Assembly (NCBI RefSeq): GCF_026914285.1
Contig: NZ_CP113864.1
Coordinates: 657,501-721,500, forward strand
DNA length: 64,000 nucleotides
Source of the DNA: Caldicellulosiruptor naganoensis
GTDB taxonomy: Bacteria > Bacillota > Thermoanaerobacteria > Caldicellulosiruptorales > Caldicellulosiruptoraceae
Direction of reading: 5' to 3'
In this document: in pieces, positions 57,700-64,000 of the stretch
Numbering within the stretch: the first letter of the stretch is position 1
Layout: every line of letters starts with the position of its first letter
Notes under the pieces: model-generated
Told to the model about the DNA's origin: nothing
Database searches by the model: none
The model's input: only the letters and a program-made list of their open reading frames with translations
Program-made: the position numbers and the translations under genes

Positions 57700-57990
57700 G
57701 TGGTTGAAAGAAAGTATGAAACAGTGTTTATAATAAGCCCCACACTTGATGATGAGGCAAGAACAAACCTCATCGAAAAGTTCAAGAACCTTATCTCAAG
57801 CAATGGGCAGCTTCTTACAGTAGAAGAGTGGGGAAAAAGAAGGCTTGCATACAAGATTAACAAGCATGCAGAAGGATATTATGTGCTTATGCAGTTTATA
57901 AGCAAGCCTGACTTCCCTCGCGAGCTTGAGAGGGTTTACAGAATCACAGATGGGGTTATCAGGTTTTTGATTGTAAAGCTCGAAAAGTAA
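57700..57990 (+). CDS. rpsF: Ribosomal protein bS6
   Basis: The 96-aa product starting VVERKYETVFIISPTLDDEARTNLIEKF is a typical S6. The start is GTG at 57700 with AGGGAGGTG eight bases upstream. A longer in-frame reading from 57601 would cover the leader and is rejected. The gene is followed by ssb and rpsR, the standard bacterial order. Confidence 0.94.
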   Translation: MVERKYETVFIISPTLDDEARTNLIEKFKNLISSNGQLLTVEEWGKRRLAYKINKHAEGYYVLMQFISKPDFPRELERVYRITDGVIRFLIVKLEK

Positions 57991-58005
57991 GAGGGGGCGG
58001 CTTTT

Positions 58006-58488
58006 TTGAATAAAGTTATTTTAATGGGTCGCTTAACTCGCGACCCTGAGTTTAGATTAACTGCTAACAATACCCCCGTTGCAAACTTTACACTTGCTGT
58101 TAATAGAAGATTTAAGCGCGAAAACGACCAGGATGCTGATTTTATTCCCATTGTTGCGTGGAGCAGGCTTGCTGAGTTTTCGAAGAATTACCTAAAAAAA
58201 GGCAGGCAGGTAGTTGTAATAGGAAGACTGCAGCTTAGAACATGGGATGATGAGTCAAATCGACGACATTATATTACAGAGGTAATTGCAGAGGAGATAT
58301 ACTTTGCAGAACCAAAGCCAAAAGATGTTCCAGCAGAGGCTGAAGCAGATGTAAAAGAGGAAGATATCCTGCCAGACTTAGACGAAGAGGTACTTGACAG
58401 TGAGCTTGAAAACTTCTTTGAGGAAGATATAGATACCTCTTCGAAACTGGAACTTGACGAAAATCCAGAAGATGACTTGCCGTTTTAA
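58006..58488 (+). CDS. ssb: Single-stranded DNA-binding protein
   Basis: The 160-aa SSB starts [16 protein letters not shown], continues through the OB fold ([26 protein letters not shown]), and ends with an acidic tail and the conserved DDLPF tip that binds partner proteins. The TTG start has AGAGGGGG upstream. It is located between rpsF and rpsR as expected. Confidence 0.96.
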   Translation: MNKVILMGRLTRDPEFRLTANNTPVANFTLAVNRRFKRENDQDADFIPIVAWSRLAEFSKNYLKKGRQVVVIGRLQLRTWDDESNRRHYITEVIAEEIYFAEPKPKDVPAEAEADVKEEDILPDLDEEVLDSELENFFEEDIDTSSKLELDENPEDDLPF

Positions 58489-58523
58489 ATAAAAGTAAAA
58501 AACTGAAAAAGGAGGGAAGATGG

Positions 58524-58799
58524 TTGACAAATCAAAATCAGACCCAAACCCAAACTACTCAGACTGTAGAAAAGGTAAGCTCAAGACAGAAGAAAAAGAA
58601 AAGGGTTTGTTCTTTTTGTGTTGAAAGAATATACGACATAGACTACAAGGATGTAAATAGATTGAAAAAGTTCCTTACTGAAAGAGGCAAGATCATGCCA
58701 AGAAGAACAACAGGAAACTGTGCAAGACATCAAAGACAGCTAACAAGGGCAATTAAAAGAGCAAGAATCTTGGCACTTTTGCCGTTTATAGTTGAATAA
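58524..58799 (+). CDS. rpsR: Ribosomal protein bS18
   Basis: The 91-aa S18 has the conserved [62 protein letters not shown]. The TTG start is eight bases after AAAGGAGGG. The N terminus is a Q/T-rich tail ([13 protein letters not shown]) that is longer than most. A C-C-C pattern is retained. Confidence 0.94.
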   Translation: MTNQNQTQTQTTQTVEKVSSRQKKKKRVCSFCVERIYDIDYKDVNRLKKFLTERGKIMPRRTTGNCARHQRQLTRAIKRARILALLPFIVE

Positions 58800-58806
58800 A
58801 TACTAC

Positions 58807-58844
58807 AAGCCTCTATGCCTGAGACAGAGCATAGAGGCTTTTTG
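58807..58844 (+). terminator. Intrinsic terminator after rpsR
   Basis: A 12-bp perfect stem AAGCCTCTATGC/GCATAGAGGCTT (58807-58818 with 58829-58840) around a 10-base loop is followed by TTTTGC. Confidence 0.93.
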
Positions 58845-59062
58845 CTCTGTGTGCAGTTTTCTAAATTATAAACTACCTTTTTGTAACATAAATTTTGTAT
58901 TTAAAACATCAATAAGCTACTCAAAAAGTTTTTCGCATAGTTATTCAAAAAGCAAAATTTATTTTTAGCATTCTGCTTGACACTATTATACATGTTGTAA
59001 AATTGTTGATTTAAAAAACTTTATAGTGATAAAATAATAGCAAAATAGTTACCCAAAAGAAG

Positions 59063-60079
59063 GTGATAAAAATTCCAGCCACCATCAAAGACATTGCTCG
59101 CTACACAGGCTTGTCAATTGCAACAATTTCAAAATACTTAAATGGAGGAAATGTGCTTGAAAAAAATAGAATATTGATTGAAGAAGCCATAAAAGCCTTG
59201 GATTTTGAAGTGAATGAGATTGCAAGAGGCTTGAGGACAAACAAGACTATGACCGTGGGTGTGCTTATACCTGTATTTGAACAGTTTTTTAGCACTATTA
59301 TTTCAAGTTTGGAAACAATCTTGCTTGAAACAGGCTATAGCGTTGTTGTGTGCGACTATAAAGATGATGAGAAATTGGAAAAGGAGAGATTTGATTTTCT
59401 TTATAAAAAAAGAGTAGATGCTCTTGTAGTTGTTCCCACTTCTTTGAGGGGCTGTGATATAAGAAAAATTGTAAAAAGAGATATTCCAATAATAGCAATT
59501 GATAGACCAATTCCAGATTATGAGTGTGACACAATTGTTGTAAACAATTTTGAAATTTCATACAAAGCGGTAGAAAAACTTATCACTATGGGACATAGAA
59601 AAATTGGCATAATATGCGGTCCACAAAATATTTATACAGCAAAGGAAAGGCTGAGAGGTTACATTGAGGCACACAAGGATTATAACGTGGAAATAGATGA
59701 GGAGTATATAAAATTTAGTGATTATCACAGTATGGAATCAGGATTTAAAAAGATGATGGAGCTTTTAGAGAAAGATAATCCTCCTACTGCAGTATTCATC
59801 ACAAATTACGATATGACTGTAGGGAGTATAATCGCTCTGAATGAAAAGGATGTCAAAATTCCCGATGAACTTTCTGTTATTGGATTTGACAGCATTGAAA
59901 TAGCAAGAATGGTAAAACCACCACTATCTTTAGTGCTACAACCAACAGAGGAAATTGGCAAGGCTGCGGCTGAACTTATTTTAAAGAGACTAAAAGGTGA
60001 TAAAAGCGATTTTCCTCTCTTTAAAAAGTTGGATGCACAACTTTTGATAAAAAAATCTATACGAGAGGTCAAGTGTTGA
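59063..60079 (+). CDS. LacI family transcriptional regulator
   Basis: The protein has a LacI HTH (TIKDIARYTGLSIATISKYLNGG) and a sugar-binding domain (TMTVGVLIPVFEQFFSTIISSLETILLETGYSVVVCDYKDD, IDRPIPDYECDTIVVNNFE, VIGFDSIEIARMVKPPLSLVLQP). The GTG at 59063 lies inside a strong SD, GAAGGTGAT, so the real start may be ATT at 59072. It is next to the fucose genes and is likely their regulator, acting at the operator-like sites at 60209 and 60434. Confidence 0.9.
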   Translation: MIKIPATIKDIARYTGLSIATISKYLNGGNVLEKNRILIEEAIKALDFEVNEIARGLRTNKTMTVGVLIPVFEQFFSTIISSLETILLETGYSVVVCDYKDDEKLEKERFDFLYKKRVDALVVVPTSLRGCDIRKIVKRDIPIIAIDRPIPDYECDTIVVNNFEISYKAVEKLITMGHRKIGIICGPQNIYTAKERLRGYIEAHKDYNVEIDEEYIKFSDYHSMESGFKKMMELLEKDNPPTAVFITNYDMTVGSIIALNEKDVKIPDELSVIGFDSIEIARMVKPPLSLVLQPTEEIGKAAAELILKRLKGDKSDFPLFKKLDAQLLIKKSIREVKC

Positions 60080-60142
60080 TTTTATTGGTTTTAAGATGAT
60101 TTAGAGTGTTTTTGACTTATTTTTTATTCAATTTATTTGTTA

Positions 60143-60171
60143 TTGACAAGGAATGTATCAAAGAATATAAT
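60143..60171 (+). promoter_or_regulatory. Upstream fucose promoter P1
   Basis: TTGACA (60143-60148), 17 bases, TATAAT (60166-60171): a perfect consensus. An operator-like site starts 38 bases after the -10. Confidence 0.85.
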
Positions 60172-60208
60172 AAAATCAAAAATAAAATTTTCATTTTGTC
60201 ATGGTTTG

Positions 60209-60221
60209 TGAAACGTTTAGC
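60209..60221 (+). promoter_or_regulatory. Operator-like site 1
   Basis: TGAAACGTTTAGC contains the palindrome AAACGTTT. It is the exact inverted copy of site 2. LacI-type regulators bind such CG-centred palindromes. Confidence 0.65.
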
Positions 60222-60344
60222 ATATGGTGAGAGAGTTTTAGTGATAATTAACTTTCTATTTTTATAGTAAATAGAAAATTGCGATATACAATTAGGACTA
60301 ACGGACAATTATATAAAAGCTTGGTGCAAAAAATTAGTTAAATA

Positions 60345-60373
60345 TTGACAAGTTGTAAAATAGCATATATACA
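60345..60373 (+). promoter_or_regulatory. Downstream fucose promoter P2
   Basis: TTGACA (60345-60350), 17 bases, TATACA (60368-60373). The -10 lies in a direct repeat of TAGCATATATAC (60361-60372 and 60375-60386). Confidence 0.75.
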
Positions 60374-60433
60374 ATAGCATATATACTTTAAAGACAGAAT
60401 GAATAGCGTTATAATTATTTTTCTAAAACAAAA

Positions 60434-60446
60434 GCTAAACGTTTCA
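60434..60446 (+). promoter_or_regulatory. Operator-like site 2
   Basis: GCTAAACGTTTCA is the inverse complement of site 1 at 60209-60221. The site centres are 226 bp apart. It lies 61 bases after the P2 -10. Confidence 0.65.
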
Positions 60447-60516
60447 TATACTTTCCTTCCATTTTGCCAATATAGTTTTGGATCTCAAAAACTGAAAGAA
60501 AGGAGAAATAGCAAAA

Positions 60517-62330
60517 ATGTCAAATGAAAGATTGAATGTTTCATAGGTGAAAAAAGATTTGTTGAAGATTACCCCAAGGTGGGTATAAGACCAACTATAG
60601 ATGGAAGATATGGTGGAGTAAGAGAGTCTTTAGAAGAGCAGACGTGGAGATTAGCAAAATCGGTAGCAGAATTTATTGAAAAGAATGTTTATTTGCCAAA
60701 TGGCGAGAAAGTAAAGTGTGTGCTCCCTCCTCGGTGTATTGGTGGTGTTGTTGAGGCAAGAATGGCAGATGAACTTTTCAAAAAAGAGGGAGTAGGCCTT
60801 TCTATAACAATCACACCTTGCTGGTGTTATGGTTCAGAAACAATGGATATGACACTGGATATTCCAAAAGCTGTATGGGGATTTAACGGTACAGAAAGAC
60901 CGGGTGCTGTATATCTTGCTGCAGTGTCGGCCGCTCACAATCAAAAAGGGTTACCTGTCTTTAAGATATATGGGAAGGATGTTCAAGACAAAGATGATTT
61001 TTCAGTTCCTCAAGATGTCCAAGAAAAGATTTTAAAGTTTGTAAAAAGTGCTTTAGCAGTTTCTATAATGAAAAATAAGTCCTATCTTTCAATTGGAAAC
61101 GTATCGATGGGAATTGCGGGTTCTATTGTTGACCCTGACTTTTTTTGAGGATTATCTTGGGATGAGAGTTGAGTATGTTGACATGTCAGAGATAATAAGG
61201 CGAATAGAAGAAAAGATATACGACCAAGAAGAATTTGAAAAGCAATACAGTGGGTGAGGAATAATTGTAAGGAACGAGAAGATCCTAATCCACCAGAGAA
61301 AAGAGTTGACAGAAAAAAGAAGGATGAGGTATGGGAATTTGTAGTCAAGATGGCTATAATAACGAGAGATTTAATGGTTGGTAACAAAAAACTTGAAGCA
61401 TTAGGTTATCCCGAAGGAGCACTTGGACATAATGCAATTTTAGCAGGATTTCAAGGACAGCGGCAGTGGACAGATCATTTTCCAAACGGTGATTTTATGG
61501 AAACAATTCTCAACTCCTCATTTGACTGGAATGGACTGAGACAGCCCTACATACTTGCAACTGAGAATGATAGCTTAAACGGTGTATGTATGTTATTTGG
61601 GCATCTTCTTACGAATACAGCTCAAATTTTTGCAGACGTTCGAACATATTGGAGCGAAGGTGCTATTTATAGAGTCACTGGATGGAAACCAGAAGGACTT
61701 TTGGAAAATGGGGTTATTCATCTTATAAATTCAGGTTCAGCAGCACTGGACGGAACAGGTCAGCAAGAGATTGACGGCAAGCCTGCTATAAAACCTTTCT
61801 GGGAAATCACTGAAGAAGAAGTTAGAAAGTGTTTAGAAGCAACAAGATTCTATTATGCAAATTTGGGCTATTTTAGAGGTGGCGGATTTTCAACAAAATT
61901 TGTGACAAGAGGTGGTATGCCTGTTACAATTTCAAGATTAAATATTGTTAAAGGGTTGGGACCTGTTCTTCAGATTGCAGAAGGCTGGACAGTAGAACTT
62001 CCTCCAAATGTTCATGAAATACTTGACAGAAGGACAGACTTGACATGGCCAACCACATGGTTTGTTCCAAAACTAACTGGCAAGGGAGCGTTTAAGAGCG
62101 TATACTCTGTGATGGAAAACTGGGGAGCAAATCATTGTGCAATAACCTATGGACATGTGGATGATTTGTTTATCACATTGGCATCTATTTTAAGGATTCC
62201 AGTTTGCATGCACAATGTAGAAGAAGAAAGAATATTCAGACCGAGTGCTTGGAGTGCTTTTGGAACAGAAGACTTAGAAGGTGCAGATTTTAGAGCATGC
62301 AAAAATTTTGGGCCACTTTATAAGAAATAA
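60517..62330 (+). pseudogene. fucI: L-fucose isomerase, three frameshifts
   Basis: Combined, the frames encode a full Fuc[73 protein letters not shown] and the C-terminal NEED-type region. It would convert L-fucose to L-fuculose. The start frame (ATG 60517) is left by a one-base loss near 60529 (AAAA reduced to AAA). An extra T in the run 61140-61146 causes a stop at 61146. Another base is lost near 61246. AAAGGAGAAA precedes the ATG. Confidence 0.85.
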
Positions 62331-62356
62331 TTTGTGTACAAGGAGGTCTTTTACAC

Positions 62357-63817
62357 ATGGAGGAGTATTTAAAAACCATCCAACAAGGTCCATTCTCACC
62401 AACATGGGAATCTTTACGACAATTCAAATGTCCTCAATGGTTTTTAGATGCCAAGTTTGGTATTTGGGCGCACTGGGGGCCTCAATCGGTTCCTATGTAT
62501 GGGGACTGGTATGCACGCAATATTTATAGAGAAGGAGAGCCACAGTATTACTATCATTGGCGAAAGTATGGGCATCCATCAAAAGTAGGTTACAAAGACA
62601 TTGTTCAGATGTGGAAGGCCGAAAAGTTTAATCCAGAGGAATTAATTGATCTGTATATAAAAGCAGGGGCAAAATATTTTGTTGCTCAGGCTGTTCACCA
62701 CGATAACTTTGATAACTGGAATTCCCGATACCATAGGTGGAATGCAGTAAATATGGGTCCCCAAAAAGATATTGTTGGAATGTGGGCAAAGGCTGCAAGG
62801 GAAAGAGGGCTTCCGTTTGGTGTATCAGAACATTTAGCAGCAAGCTTTTCATGGTTTGCACCAAGCAAAGGATGTGATTCAAAAGGACCATATAAGGGTG
62901 TTCCATATGATGGAAATGACCCTGCCCATGAGGATTTTTATCACCCAAATAAGGACGAGTATGAGCTAGAAAAACAGCATGGAAAGATTGTCAATTGGTA
63001 CTCACAAAGTGCACAGTGGCATATGAAATGGTTTTTAAGAATAAAAGATTTAATCGACCAGTATGAACCAGACTTTTTGTATTCAGATGGTGGTGTTCCA
63101 TTTGGTGAGATTGGTCTGAGTATAGTTGCGCATCTTTACAATACAAGTGCCAAGAATCACGGTGGTATAAATCAAGCAGTGTACACTCAAAAAGACACAA
63201 ATCCGGATGTGTATAAAATTGGTGTTTTGGACATTGAACGTGGAGCAGCCGAAGATATTCTACCTCATCCATGGCAGACAGATACATGTGTAGGTGGCTG
63301 GTTTTATGATGTAAGAGCTGTATATAAAACTGCTGAGCAGGTAATTGAAATGCTTGTTGATATTGTCAGCAAAGGTGGAAACCTTCTTTTAAACATTCCA
63401 CAAAAACCAGATGGCACACTGGATGATGAGTGTCTTTATATTCTTGATGAGATTGCAAAATGGATGAAAGTAAACGCAGAAGCCATATATGCAACACGTC
63501 CATGGATAAGATATGGAGAAGGTCCGACAAAAGCTCAAGGTGGAGCTTTCCAGGAGAAAAAGCTCGAGTGGACAAAAGAAGATTTTAGATTTACACAAAA
63601 AGAAGGGAAAATTTTTGCTTTTCAAATGAAGTATCCAGAAGATAACAGAGCAATCATCAAAAGTTTGGGACTGTCAAGCGGTATCTCTGTCAAAGAGGTA
63701 AAACTTTTGGGTTTTGAAGATAAGCTTGAATTTGAACAGCTCGATAACGCACTGATAATCAAATTGCCAGAGAAGTACTCCAGCACAGGATATCCACATT
63801 GTTTTTGTATAAAGTAA
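62357..63817 (+). CDS. Alpha-L-fucosidase, GH29
   Basis: The 486-aa glycoside hydrolase family 29 protein has CPQWFLDAKFGIWAHWGPQSVPMYGDWYARN, the AVHHDNFDNWNS segment, and the nucleophile region YEPDFLYSDGGVPFG. It hydrolyses terminal alpha-L-fucose. No signal peptide is seen, so it should act on imported oligosaccharides in the cytoplasm. An AAGGAGG site precedes the ATG, 26 bases after fucI. Confidence 0.93.
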   Translation: MEEYLKTIQQGPFSPTWESLRQFKCPQWFLDAKFGIWAHWGPQSVPMYGDWYARNIYREGEPQYYYHWRKYGHPSKVGYKDIVQMWKAEKFNPEELIDLYIKAGAKYFVAQAVHHDNFDNWNSRYHRWNAVNMGPQKDIVGMWAKAARERGLPFGVSEHLAASFSWFAPSKGCDSKGPYKGVPYDGNDPAHEDFYHPNKDEYELEKQHGKIVNWYSQSAQWHMKWFLRIKDLIDQYEPDFLYSDGGVPFGEIGLSIVAHLYNTSAKNHGGINQAVYTQKDTNPDVYKIGVLDIERGAAEDILPHPWQTDTCVGGWFYDVRAVYKTAEQVIEMLVDIVSKGGNLLLNIPQKPDGTLDDECLYILDEIAKWMKVNAEAIYATRPWIRYGEGPTKAQGGAFQEKKLEWTKEDFRFTQKEGKIFAFQMKYPEDNRAIIKSLGLSSGISVKEVKLLGFEDKLEFEQLDNALIIKLPEKYSSTGYPHCFCIK

Positions 63818-63831
63818 AAACTTTCCTTTTT

Positions 63832-63870
63832 CAGGGCTATTCCAAAAAAAACGGGATAGCCCTGATGGTT
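63832..63870 (+). terminator. Hairpin between convergent genes
   Basis: CAGGGCTATTCC (63832-63843) pairs with GGGATAGCCCTG (63853-63864), with one G-T pair and an A-rich loop, followed by ATGGTTTTAT. It may end the fucose transcript. The T tract is weak. Confidence 0.6.
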
Positions 63871-63881
63871 TTATCTGCTTT

Positions 63882-64000
63882 TTAAAGTTTTTTTGCCCTT
63901 AAAATCAAATTCACAATACTTTTTGTAGTTTCTTTCAAAAGCCGTGGTGCTTCTTTGAGACATCTGTCAAGCGATGATGCCATATCAACGATAGAGAAAA
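63882..64000 (-). CDS. Unknown protein, C-terminal end (partial)
   Basis: A reading frame on the minus strand runs from the window edge (38 complete codons) to TAA at 63882-63884. The peptide contains FSIVDMASSLDRCLKEAPRLL followed by an amphipathic helix (KETTKSIVNLILRAKKL). It is convergent to the fucosidase gene. The family cannot be named from this piece. Confidence 0.45.
   Translation of the reverse strand, partial: FSIVDMASSLDRCLKEAPRLLKETTKSIVNLILRAKKL

Larger units (their letters stand above)
60080..60516 (+). promoter_or_regulatory. 437-bp control region of the fucose operon
   Basis: No coding region was found. It holds two sigma-A promoters (60143-60171 and 60345-60373), two inverted 13-bp operator-like sites (60209-60221 and 60434-60446) and three copies of TAGCATAT (60218, 60361 and 60375). 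The long leader and multiple sites point to complex control. Confidence 0.75.

Overview
The window looks like chromosomal DNA of a low-GC, thermophilic, flagellated, saccharolytic Firmicute. Gene content and protein style (fla/che operon, CIRCE-controlled groESL, small bacterial speD, intracellular GH29 fucosidase) fit Caldicellulosiruptor or a close relative. This placement is by recognition only and no database was searched. Almost every gene is on the + strand, arranged in short operons separated by clear intrinsic terminators.

Region 1 (1-14100) is the end of a flagellar/chemotaxis operon: fliP (3' end), fliQ, fliR, flhB, flhA (export gate), flhF, flhG, a PilZ protein, cheA, cheW, cheC, cheD, a 59-aa membrane ORF, fliA (sigma-28), fapA-like DUF342 and three small genes of which the last resembles an MltG LysM stub. 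Region 2 (14100-21200) holds an AraC regulator, groES-groEL behind a perfect CIRCE, a Cof-type HAD phosphatase, a DUF362-ferredoxin protein, a CheX-like protein, a SPOUT tRNA methyltransferase (trmL type) and degV. Region 3 (21200-26700) has a B12/radical-SAM protein with its DUF2344 partner, an RNase E/G, efp and an acidic zinc-ribbon protein. Region 4 (26700-31100) is a serine operon (aminotransferase, serA, DUF1015). Region 5 (31000-43260) carries a second HAD protein, speD, a PfkB kinase, an ACT protein with its DUF711/PFL partner, dapF, secG, an HD protein, rnr, dnaX, a second DUF362 protein and long-form hpf. Region 6 (43300-47550) is secA, prfB (with its programmed +1 frameshift) and a second cheW.

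Region 7 (47570-53380) is the most unusual stretch. Three response-regulator signalling genes in tandem (RR-histidine kinase, RR-HDOD, RR-unknown) are all broken by nonsense codons or frameshifts. The middle one is also split by an IS1634-family insertion sequence flanked by an exact 264-bp direct duplication of the target. Region 8 (53400-58850) contains leuC-leuD-leuB, an aldo/keto reductase with ferredoxin motif, and rpsF-ssb-rpsR. Region 9 (58900-64000) is a fucose-utilisation locus: a LacI-type regulator, a 437-bp control region with two strong promoters and two inverted 13-bp operator-like sites, an L-fucose isomerase gene with three single-base frameshifts, an intact alpha-L-fucosidase, and the 3' end of a convergent minus-strand gene.

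Other points worth attention: an in-phase A-AAA-AAA slippery heptamer in dnaX followed at once by a -1-frame stop (predicting a gamma-like short product), and a cluster of DnaA-box-like 9-mers upstream of hpf, far from any dnaA gene in view. I did not find CRISPR arrays, tRNA or rRNA genes, or a convincing wholly new defence or metabolic system.
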